From Sporomusaceae bacterium (GTDB taxonomy: Bacteria; Bacillota_C; Negativicutes; Sporomusales_B; UBA7701): 13,014 bases of DNA. Each line of letters opens with the position of its first letter. Positions within the stretch are counted from its first letter, which is position 1. Shown here one piece after another: positions 6,889-13,014 of the stretch. The position numbers and the translations under genes were made by a program. Where the stretch lies: assembly GCA_022839045.1 (NCBI GenBank), contig JALHDI010000084.1:1-13014 (forward strand). Direction: 5' to 3'. The notes beneath the pieces are model-generated. The model had not been told where the DNA came from. It saw only the letters and a program-made list of their open reading frames with translations, and ran no database searches.

Positions 6889-6933
6889 ATGGACGTGAGC
6901 GGCATGCATAATATGCAAGCCGCTCACGTCCAT
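6889..6933. repeat. Long inverted repeat (hairpin) between the Fe-ADH and chemoreceptor genes
   Basis: ATGGACGTGAGCGGC at 6889-6903 is exactly complementary to 6919-6933. After one A-A mismatch the stem continues with TGCAT/ATGCA and a 3-base loop, giving about 20 pairs in 45 bases. One arm starts at the last stop-codon base of the Fe-ADH gene. No T tract follows on either strand, so it is more likely an RNA-processing or 3'-protecting stem, or a regulator site, than a classical terminator. Confidence 0.85.
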
Positions 6934-8081
6934 TAAAACGCTTTGCGCAAAAGGGTGAGAATTTCCTGCTCACCGGCAAGACGGGGATTGAACTTGAGCT
7001 GGATGCTCTTCAGGGCATCCCTGGCCACGAACGGCAGAACCTCTTCCTTGGCGCCGACGTCGCGGAGGCGCTCAGGAACACTGATGTCACGGGCGAGCTG
7101 GGTGACAGCCGCGACCGCTTTTTCCGCGAGCAAACGCGCGGACTCGCCAGGTGCACCGAGTCCAAGGGCCTGAGCGATTGCCGCGTACCGTTCCACCGCC
7201 GCCGGCAGATTGAACTCCATCACGTAAGGCAGCATAACGGCGTTGGCCAAACCGTGCGAGACATGGAAATGTCCGCCCAGCGGGCTGGCGATGGCGTGGG
7301 CGAGGCCCAGGAAAGTGCTGTTGAAGGCGATTCCGGCCAGCAGCGACGCCTGGATCATATTGTCGCGGGCTTTGATGTTGTCGCCGCGATGGACGGCGAC
7401 CGGAAGATTGGCCATTATCATTTTGATGGCCTGAATGGCGAAGGCGTCGGTGGCCGGCTGGGCGATTACCGAGCCGTAAGCCTCGACCGCGTGCGTCAGT
7501 GCGTCCATGCCGGTGTGAGCCGTGATCGCCGGCGGCAGCTTGACGGTGATCTCGGGATCGAGAATGGCGACCCGCGGGGCGATAAAGGGGCTGGAGATGG
7601 TGAATTTCTCGTTGTTGTCAGGGTCGCTCATGACGGCAAAAATAGTAACTTCGCTGCCGGTGCCCGCGGTGGTGGGGATGGCGATGACCGGCAGGGTGGG
7701 CTTCGCCACCTTGCCGACGCCGGCGTAATCCTTGAGATAACCGCCGCAGGCCGCCAGGAGCGCCGCCGATTTGGCAGCATCCATCGAACTGCCTCCGCCA
7801 ATGGCGATAAGCACCTCGGCCTGCATCTTCTTGGCCTGTTCGGCTGCCTTGCTGGCGGTGGCAATACTGGGGTCGGATTCGACATCGGCAAAAATATCGA
7901 CCTCAAGGCCGGCAGCCTTCAGTTGGTCGGCAACCGCCGCCGGTATGCCGGTACCATTCAGTCCCGGGTCGGTTACGATCAGGACCCGACTCGCGTCAAA
8001 GCACTTGGCCTCTCTGGCCGCTTCGCCGACCGAACCTGCCCCGGAAACAATCTTGGTCTGCATTAGAAACTGACTTGCCAT
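6933..8081 (-). CDS. Iron-containing (group III) alcohol dehydrogenase
   Basis: This 382-residue NAD(P)-dependent enzyme interconverts an alcohol and its aldehyde. The cofactor motif GGGSSMDAAK is at residues 95-104, and TTAGTGSEVT follows at 137-146. The metal ligands are recognisable with FucO-like spacing: D193 and H197 in GMDALTHAVEAY, H262 in GLAHAIASPLGGHFH, and H276 in HVSHGLANA. The frame extends to 8117, but the ATG at 8081 gives MASQFLMQTK, the normal family start, with AGGAGG ten bases upstream. The upstream extension would overlap the AOR stop. It follows the aldehyde oxidoreductase by 28 bases. Together they would connect an acid, its aldehyde and its alcohol, using ferredoxin and NAD(P)H respectively. 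The chain length of the substrate is not predictable. Confidence 0.95.
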   Translation of the reverse strand: MASQFLMQTKIVSGAGSVGEAAREAKCFDASRVLIVTDPGLNGTGIPAAVADQLKAAGLEVDIFADVESDPSIATASKAAEQAKKMQAEVLIAIGGGSSMDAAKSAALLAACGGYLKDYAGVGKVAKPTLPVIAIPTTAGTGSEVTIFAVMSDPDNNEKFTISSPFIAPRVAILDPEITVKLPPAITAHTGMDALTHAVEAYGSVIAQPATDAFAIQAIKMIMANLPVAVHRGDNIKARDNMIQASLLAGIAFNSTFLGLAHAIASPLGGHFHVSHGLANAVMLPYVMEFNLPAAVERYAAIAQALGLGAPGESARLLAEKAVAAVTQLARDISVPERLRDVGAKEEVLPFVARDALKSIQLKFNPRLAGEQEILTLLRKAF

Positions 8082-8109
8082 ATTGTGCTCGCCTCCTAAT
8101 TGATCGCGA

Positions 8110-9942
8110 CTAACCAAGCGCCAGTCGGTTCATAATCCCGGCCACCGGCTTCCCTGCCTCGTCCCATCCCCGCAACGCATAGTATTCCGGGAGCATCGCG
8201 GCAAGGTCGGGCAGATTGTCGGCCGCGCCCCCCTCGCCCCGCGCCTGGTGAAGGATGCGATCCGGCAGGGTATCGTCGGCCGCGCTTAAACCGCATTTGA
8301 TGTTATATAGGCGCTTGAGGTTGAAAATCCGTTCGCCGGCGGCGTAAAGCTCCTCGGCGGCAATTTCTACGCCGGTCACTTTCTGGTACCAGTTGGCGAG
8401 AATGGTAAGGCCAATCCCGCCGAAGATATCGAATTTGCAAATGCACAGTGAATCGAAAAGCGCCATGAAGTTCTGGAGCTTAATGACCAAGTCGGCCTTG
8501 CCGACGGCGGTAAACCGTTCCAGCGGGGCGTCGATTCCCAGGTCCGGGGCGCTCAGCGCCCGCTCGTACGCATGGCTGAAAGCCTGAAGATGGCAGGCAC
8601 CGCGCGGCGAAGTCGCGTATCCCAGGGCAATGCTGGTATAGGCCCGGGGATCATGGGCCGGCAGAGAAACCCCCTTCGAGTGCATGGCGAAACATCCGGC
8701 TGCTCCGCCGATGGCTTTGGCCGCGCGTACCAGTCCCTGGTTCAGGACGGCGCCGAAACCGATATTCTTCCCCATTTGATGGATGAGGGCGATAACGGCG
8801 GCCCCGTTGCCCCACTCCAGCTTGAGGCCGGCCTGGGTTTCGCCGATCAGGCCTTTCTCGTACGCCTCCATCGCCATGGCGACGGCGTTGCCGACCTCGA
8901 TAGTGTCCAGACCGTAGCGGTTGCACAGCTCATTCGCCTTGGCGATAGCTTCGAGGTCGTCTACCAGGCAGGACCCGCCGATCAAGCCCAGGGTCTCGTA
9001 CTCCGGCCCGCCGCCTTTAACCTGCGCGTACGGCCCGGTCTCGACGGCGACGTGGCGGCCGCAGCCGACCACACAGCCGGCGCAGTAATAGTTCTTCTTG
9101 GTAAGCGACTCTTTCATAGCCGGGCCGCTGATCTTGACGGCCCCTTCTTCCCACTTGCCTTTCTGCCAGTTCTTGACGGGGAAATCGCCGGTCTGCTCGC
9201 AGCCGAGTACCAGGCCGGCAGTACCGAAATTCTTCAGACCCCCGGTCTTACCGATGAAATCCGGCAAAAATCCTTTGAGGCCGGCGTCGAGACCGTCCTG
9301 GTCGAAAACAGGCACTTCGCCGCTGCCGTGCACAACAACGGCCTTCAGGTTTTTCGAGCCCTGGACGGCGCCCACTCCGCAGCGGGCCGCCGCCCGGCCC
9401 TCGATGCCGTCGGTGAAGATGCCGGAAATAAGGGCGAGATTTTCGCCGGCCGGCCCGATGCAACTGACGACAGCCGCGGCGTCGGTGACCTGGCGTAACG
9501 CCGCGTCGGTCTCATAGGTGTCCAGGCCCCAGAACCCGCTCGCGTCTCGGAATTCGACGGCGTTGTCGTTAATCCACAAGTAGACGGGGCTTTCGGCCCG
9601 TCCCCGGATGATGATGCCGTCATAACCTGCCTTTTTCAGCTCACGGCCCCAGGTACCGCCAACGCTCGCCTCGCCCCAGGCCCCGGTAAGGGGGGATTTG
9701 AAAACCGCCGAATGCCGGCCGGTTCCGGTTATTTTCGTGCCGGTGATCGGTCCCGTCAACAGGCAGAGCAGGTTGTCGGGGCCAAGCGGATCAGTATCGG
9801 GACCGGTGCCGTCGTAGAGGATTCTCGCCCCTAACCCGGCCCCGCCGATGTACTGTCTAAGCATCTCCTCGGGCAACCGCCTTGTTTCGGTCGTCTGGGA
9901 AGTCATGTCAACATACAGGAAACGGTTGTGATAGCCTTTCAT
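8110..9942 (-). CDS. aor: Tungsten-containing aldehyde:ferredoxin oxidoreductase
   Basis: This 610-residue AOR-family enzyme is the usual length. It oxidises aldehydes to acids with ferredoxin, or runs in reverse, using a tungsten bis-pyranopterin and one 4Fe-4S cluster. Cluster ligands are C287, C290 and C294 in YYCAGCVVGCGR, with C502 in the DSLCICKF motif. Pterin-binding segments include TGTGRHSAVFKSPLTGAWGE (72-91) and DPRAYTSIALGYATSPRGAC (431-450). The ATG at 9942 has AGGGAGGT upstream and lies 16 bases after the dctM stop. No dedicated electron-transfer subunit is adjacent, so ferredoxin is the likely partner. A MoaD-like gene three genes downstream may supply the cofactor sulfur. The family is certain; the specific aldehyde is unknown. 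Confidence 0.96.
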   Translation of the reverse strand: MKGYHNRFLYVDMTSQTTETRRLPEEMLRQYIGGAGLGARILYDGTGPDTDPLGPDNLLCLLTGPITGTKITGTGRHSAVFKSPLTGAWGEASVGGTWGRELKKAGYDGIIIRGRAESPVYLWINDNAVEFRDASGFWGLDTYETDAALRQVTDAAAVVSCIGPAGENLALISGIFTDGIEGRAAARCGVGAVQGSKNLKAVVVHGSGEVPVFDQDGLDAGLKGFLPDFIGKTGGLKNFGTAGLVLGCEQTGDFPVKNWQKGKWEEGAVKISGPAMKESLTKKNYYCAGCVVGCGRHVAVETGPYAQVKGGGPEYETLGLIGGSCLVDDLEAIAKANELCNRYGLDTIEVGNAVAMAMEAYEKGLIGETQAGLKLEWGNGAAVIALIHQMGKNIGFGAVLNQGLVRAAKAIGGAAGCFAMHSKGVSLPAHDPRAYTSIALGYATSPRGACHLQAFSHAYERALSAPDLGIDAPLERFTAVGKADLVIKLQNFMALFDSLCICKFDIFGGIGLTILANWYQKVTGVEIAAEELYAAGERIFNLKRLYNIKCGLSAADDTLPDRILHQARGEGGAADNLPDLAAMLPEYYALRGWDEAGKPVAGIMNRLALG

Positions 9943-9958
9943 AAATAGACCTCCCTCA

Positions 9959-11239
9959 CTAGTTTTTGAAGACCGTCCGCGGCAAGAAGGTTACGATATC
10001 GGGCACATAGGTGATGAGCAACAGCACCGCCATGGCGATACCGACCCACAGCCAGATAGGGCCGATCAGCTTCTTGAGCGGCGTGCCGGTCACGATCGTG
10101 GTGGTAAATAGGCCAACGCCGACGGGCGGCGTGAGCAGTCCCAAAACAAGATTGAAACTAACCACCAAGCCGAAATGCAGGGGATCGATGCCCAGGGTTT
10201 CGATGACCGGCAGAAAAACGGGAACCAGGATGATGATGGCAGCGATGGTCTCCATGACCATGCCGACGAAGAGGAGAAAGATGTTGATCAGGAACAGGGC
10301 GACATATTTGTTGGAGGTCAGCGAAAGCATTGCATCGGCGATTTGTTGGGGAATTTGGTCGAGTGCCATCGTCCAGCCGAGAATGTTCGCCATGGCGACG
10401 ATAATCATGATCGAGGCGCTGACCACGCCTGTTCTCTCCAATATCTGCGCTATGTGAGAAAATTTCAGCTTCTTGTAAACGACTACGCCGAGGAAAACGG
10501 CGACTACCGAAGCGGCGGCGGCCGACTCGGTCGGAGTCGTGATCCCGCCGAGAATCCCGCCGAGGATGATAATCGGCACCAGCAGCGAAGGGGAAGCTTT
10601 TAGGGTGCTGGTTGTGACCTCGTTCATCGTGGCCTTGGCGCGAATCGGCCAGGTCGCCTTCCGGCCAGTCCACCAGATGGCGGCCATGTAGCCGCCGGCA
10701 AGGAGCAGCCCAGGGCCGATGCCGGCAAAGAAGAGTTCGCCGATCGACAGGTTGGCGGCCACGCCGTAAACAATGAAAATCATGCTCGGCGGAATAATCG
10801 GGCCAAGGATGGAAGTGGCGGCAACCAGACAATTGCTGAACACTTCATCATAACCGTCTTTGCGCATTTCCGGGTACATAACTTTCCCCAAAAGGGCAGC
10901 GGCGGCGTTGGCCGACCCCAGCAAGGCGCCTAGAAAGATGCCGACCACCACGGTCACGTAAGCCAGGCCGCCCTTGATGTGGCCGATAAAGGCGCGCGAC
11001 ATGTTGGCCAGAGCCTCGGTGATACCGCCGAAGCCCATCAGCTCTCCCGCCAGGACGAAGAGGGGGATGGCCATCAGGCTGAAATTGTCGGAGGCGGCGA
11101 ACATCCTCTGGGGAAGCATATCGAGAAGCCTGGCGTTATCCATCATCAGCGCGTGGAATGTTCCGGTAAAGCCGAGGGCAAAGGCGATAGGAAGACCGGC
11201 AATCAACGTAACGGCAAAAATAACGGCGATAGTAATCAT
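9959..11239 (-). CDS. dctM: TRAP transporter large permease subunit (DctM)
   Basis: This 426-residue, highly hydrophobic membrane protein has about a dozen hydrophobic segments. It is the cation-coupled translocation channel of a TRAP system. Family features include the N-terminal MITIAVIFAVTLIAGLPIAF, the AMPLFVLAGELM-type segment (here SLMAIPLFVLAGELMGFGGI), GSANAAAALLG, ILGPIIPPSMIFIVYG, GGITTPTESAAAASV and LGLLTPPVGVGLF. The ATG at 11239 lies 4 bases after the dctQ stop, with its AGGGGGA ribosome site inside the end of dctQ, so the two are translationally linked. With DctP and DctQ it imports an organic acid using a sodium or proton gradient. Confidence 0.96.
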   Translation of the reverse strand: MITIAVIFAVTLIAGLPIAFALGFTGTFHALMMDNARLLDMLPQRMFAASDNFSLMAIPLFVLAGELMGFGGITEALANMSRAFIGHIKGGLAYVTVVVGIFLGALLGSANAAAALLGKVMYPEMRKDGYDEVFSNCLVAATSILGPIIPPSMIFIVYGVAANLSIGELFFAGIGPGLLLAGGYMAAIWWTGRKATWPIRAKATMNEVTTSTLKASPSLLVPIIILGGILGGITTPTESAAAASVVAVFLGVVVYKKLKFSHIAQILERTGVVSASIMIIVAMANILGWTMALDQIPQQIADAMLSLTSNKYVALFLINIFLLFVGMVMETIAAIIILVPVFLPVIETLGIDPLHFGLVVSFNLVLGLLTPPVGVGLFTTTIVTGTPLKKLIGPIWLWVGIAMAVLLLITYVPDIVTFLPRTVFKN

Positions 11240-11243
11240 CTTC

Positions 11244-11732
11244 TCATTCCCCCTTGCGGCACAAGCCGGTCACCAGTTGGAAGATGGACTGTAGCAACAG
11301 CAGTCCCAGACCTAAAGGCATGGCCATATAGACATATGTCATCGGCAGCCGCATGGCCGGGGACTTCTGTGAAAGCACGCTAGGCATGTTGACCAAATTG
11401 AGGCTGCAATAGAGCAGAAAGCCCAGCAGGGCGCAGTTGGCTATCGAAACAAGAAAAGCTATCCACTTCTGAATCCGCGGCGGGAAACGGGTGACAACGA
11501 GATCCATGGCGGCCAGTTGACCCGCCCGCAAAGCGACGGCGGCACCGATGAAAGTCATCCAGACAAGGGCGTAACGGGCCAGTTCCTCAGCCCAGACGAG
11601 GGGATTGCCCAAGAAATAGCGCCAGATAACCTGCAAGGTAACGACAACGGCCATAGTCGCGACACATAGCTGCGTCATCCGGCGGGCGAAGATATCGAGG
11701 ACTTTGCCGATTCTATCGATAATTAAAATCAT
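11244..11732 (-). CDS. dctQ: TRAP transporter small permease subunit (DctQ)
   Basis: This 162-residue membrane protein has four hydrophobic helices (around MTQLCVATMAVVVTLQVIWR, YALVWMTFIGAAVALRAG, IAFLVSIANCALLGFLLYCS and MAMPLGLGLLLLQSIFQL). The DctQ pattern of Trp-x2-Phe-x-Gly-Ala followed by an Asp in AAMDLVVTRFP is visible. The frame extends to 11798, but the ATG at 11732 starts MILIIDRIGKVLD and has GGGGGGA six bases upstream. The extension would be a proline/glycine-rich tail overlapping the dctP-dctQ hairpin. DctQ pairs with DctM in the membrane and is required for uptake. Confidence 0.93.
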   Translation of the reverse strand: MILIIDRIGKVLDIFARRMTQLCVATMAVVVTLQVIWRYFLGNPLVWAEELARYALVWMTFIGAAVALRAGQLAAMDLVVTRFPPRIQKWIAFLVSIANCALLGFLLYCSLNLVNMPSVLSQKSPAMRLPMTYVYMAMPLGLGLLLLQSIFQLVTGLCRKGE

Positions 11733-11737
11733 GTCCT

Positions 11738-11792
11738 TCCCCCCATAGGAATTGCCGGGGGGACCCTGCGCCTCAGCCCCAGAGGCCCCCCG
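11738..11792 (-). promoter_or_regulatory. GC-rich hairpin between dctP and dctQ with alternative pairing to the dctQ ribosome site
   Basis: Reading the transcript, GGGGGG (11791-11786) can pair with CCCCCC (11762-11757) around an inner GCCTC/GAGGC stem. The same CCCCCC can instead pair with the GGGGGG of the dctQ ribosome site (11744-11739) across a 12-base loop. No T tract follows. Such stems after solute-binding protein genes often set a higher level for the binding protein than for the permeases. Confidence 0.6.
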
Positions 11793-11801
11793 CCTCAACC
11801 A

Positions 11802-12836
11802 TTACTTCGTTGCTTTAGCCTTCTTGACGAACTCGGCGACAATAGGATCCGCCTTGCTATATTTTTCATCTATGCTCTCAGTGGCCTTGATAAACGGCGC
11901 CCGGTCGGCATCGGAGAAATCTTTCAGGGTTACGCCTTTGGCCTTGAGTTCGGCGACGGCTTTCTTTTCGATTGTGTCGATGTCTTTAACATTCTCTTCC
12001 ACTACTTCCTTGGCGCTCTCGACGATTATCTTCTGATCTTCGGGAGACAAGGACTGGAAGCGTTTCAGATTCATCATCAGAATGGCCGGCCAGGTGAAAT
12101 GCTTGGAAAGAGTGACGTTCTTGGCCACTTCGTAATGCTTCTCCATCAAAATGGCGCTGAGGTCCATCTCCAGGCCGTCAATTACTTTATTCTGCAGGCC
12201 GCTGTAGATTTCGCCGTAAGGCATCGGAGTGGGGCTGGCGCCGAGGGCCTTGAAGATGTCCAGATGGAGCGGCGTCTCTGCCACACGGAATTTCAGGCCT
12301 TTCATGTCGGCAGGCTGGCTGACGGGTTTCTCGACAGTGACAAGGTGACGGAAACCGGCGTTATACACGGCCAGACCCTTGACCTGGTTTTTCTCCAGAC
12401 CGGCCAACAGTTTGTCGGTTACCGGATCCTTCATGACCTTGACATACTGGTCCCAGCTAGTGAACAGGAAAGGCATTTGCAAAGCGGTGGCCAGAGGGGT
12501 GGTCGATCCCATCGGCGCAGCCGATATCTCGGCCATATCGAGAGCCCCCTGCTGGACCTGTTCAAACAGTTGGCGGTCATCGCCCAACTGGCGGGCCGGA
12601 TATACGACAATCTTGATGCGGTTGTTGCTCTTCTGGGCGACTTTCTGCGCGAACTTTTCGCAAGCCACGTTCATGGGGTGGTTTTTTTGCACCACATTGC
12701 CAAGCTTCAGGGTAACCTGTGCGCCCGCTTTTTTGTCGTCCGCCGCCTTGTTGCCGGAGCCGCAGCCCGCGGCTACAAGGCTGACCATCAGCAAGACCGT
12801 GAGAATTGCGAGAGCTTTCCAGTAACCTTTTTTCAC
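11802..12836 (-). CDS. dctP: TRAP transporter substrate-binding lipoprotein (DctP family)
   Basis: This 344-residue extracytoplasmic binding protein has a lipoprotein signal: a positive start MKKGYWKA, a hydrophobic core and the lipobox VAAGC with C25 as the lipidated residue. Lipid anchoring outside the membrane is therefore expected. The DctP core is clear, including LKFRVAETPLHLDIFKALGA (181-200) with R184. That arginine salt-bridges the substrate carboxylate in family members. It is followed by PTPMPYGEIYSGLQNKVIDG (202-221). The start is GTG at 12836 with GAGGGGG seven bases upstream. The retained arginine points to a carboxylate substrate. The residue after VIDGLE is MD rather than the more usual asparagine-proline, which may reflect different specificity. 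Confidence 0.95.
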   Translation of the reverse strand: MKKGYWKALAILTVLLMVSLVAAGCGSGNKAADDKKAGAQVTLKLGNVVQKNHPMNVACEKFAQKVAQKSNNRIKIVVYPARQLGDDRQLFEQVQQGALDMAEISAAPMGSTTPLATALQMPFLFTSWDQYVKVMKDPVTDKLLAGLEKNQVKGLAVYNAGFRHLVTVEKPVSQPADMKGLKFRVAETPLHLDIFKALGASPTPMPYGEIYSGLQNKVIDGLEMDLSAILMEKHYEVAKNVTLSKHFTWPAILMMNLKRFQSLSPEDQKIIVESAKEVVEENVKDIDTIEKKAVAELKAKGVTLKDFSDADRAPFIKATESIDEKYSKADPIVAEFVKKAKATK

Positions 12837-12916
12837 AAATAATCCCCCTCATTTTTGTGGTTTGTTCACCTTGATGCCAAAACTCCTAGTATCCCCCTTC
12901 CTGGCGTTGCTCTATA

Positions 12917-13014
12917 TCAACCAGACCATCTTGGGAAGAGCTGGTTATCGATGCCGAGCGCATCGGCTATCCGCCCCACCATGATCCGGACGAGGCCGTC
13001 GACAGTATCCGGCC
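12917..13014 (-). CDS. C-terminal end of a probable UbiX-family flavin prenyltransferase (partial)
   Basis: The last 31 codons of a gene entering from the right edge read TVDGLVRIMVGRIADALGID followed by NQLFPRWSG and a TGA at 12917-12919. This strongly resembles the C-terminal tail of UbiX/Pad1-type proteins: a helix of the type VxxVVGRxLDxLGI, then a hydrophobic-x-RW end. UbiX makes the prenylated FMN cofactor for UbiD-type decarboxylases. The gene ends 80 bases upstream of dctP, with no terminator that I can see. If the call is right, a UbiD-like decarboxylase may lie nearby outside the window, hinting at an aromatic or alpha,beta-unsaturated acid. Only a short tail is visible, so the assignment is tentative. 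Confidence 0.6.
   Translation of the reverse strand, partial: PDTVDGLVRIMVGRIADALGIDNQLFPRWSG

Noticed and set aside
6840..6905. Upstream extension of the chemoreceptor to an ATG at 6905
   Set aside because: It would start inside the long hairpin, lacks a ribosome site and adds no domain; the ATG at 6839 has a strong ribosome site.
1..13014. Mobile elements, CRISPR arrays, tRNA or rRNA genes
   Set aside because: I saw no transposase or integrase, no regularly spaced repeats, no terminal inverted repeats and no tRNA-like cloverleaf.

Overview
All genes in this GC-rich window that I can support lie on the minus strand, so transcription runs from high to low coordinates. The genes suggest an anaerobic bacterium with a tungsten/pterin aldehyde oxidoreductase, an oxygen-sensitive iron alcohol dehydrogenase, a TRAP importer and a soluble chemoreceptor. 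Strong AGGAGG-type ribosome sites, occasional GTG and TTG starts and a split transketolase fit an anaerobic Firmicute. A Sporomusa-like member of the Negativicutes is my best guess, but that is inference only.

Region A (13014 to 3069) is a long, tightly spaced gene train. In order it holds: the 3' end of what looks like a UbiX-type flavin prenyltransferase; the TRAP transporter dctP-dctQ-dctM; a tungsten aldehyde:ferredoxin oxidoreductase; an iron-containing alcohol dehydrogenase; a soluble methyl-accepting chemotaxis protein; a MoaD/ThiS-like carrier ending in Gly-Gly; a fumarate-reductase-like flavoprotein; a very short SdhB-like [2Fe-2S] protein; and a small ATC-hydrolase-family protein. 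Most gaps are 3 to 45 bases. The gaps of about 70 to 95 bases after dctP and after the iron alcohol dehydrogenase hold strong hairpins, and the 80-base gap before dctP holds none that I see. The simplest reading is an inducible pathway that senses (chemoreceptor), imports (TRAP) and interconverts an organic acid with its aldehyde and alcohol (AOR plus Fe-ADH). A flavoprotein/iron-sulfur redox pair probably acts on the same compound. The substrate cannot be read from the sequence. The UbiX-like tail hints at a decarboxylation step, possibly on an aromatic or unsaturated acid.

Region B (3068 to 1) is a separate sugar or polyol module. A LacI-family repressor is followed by a zinc-dependent medium-chain dehydrogenase and the N-terminal half of a split transketolase, which runs off the left edge. 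Two copies of the perfect palindrome TGGGAACGTTCCCA, inside an identical 19-base block, lie upstream of the repressor gene and upstream of the dehydrogenase gene. They mark the likely operators of an autoregulated mini-regulon. They also show that the repressor gene starts downstream of the first in-frame ATG, most likely at a TTG.

The two non-coding stretches worth noting are 2768-3068 (terminator-like inverted repeats, an AT-rich promoter region, a second dyad and an operator) and 1603-1753 (an operator and leader). I see no tRNA, rRNA, CRISPR array or mobile element.
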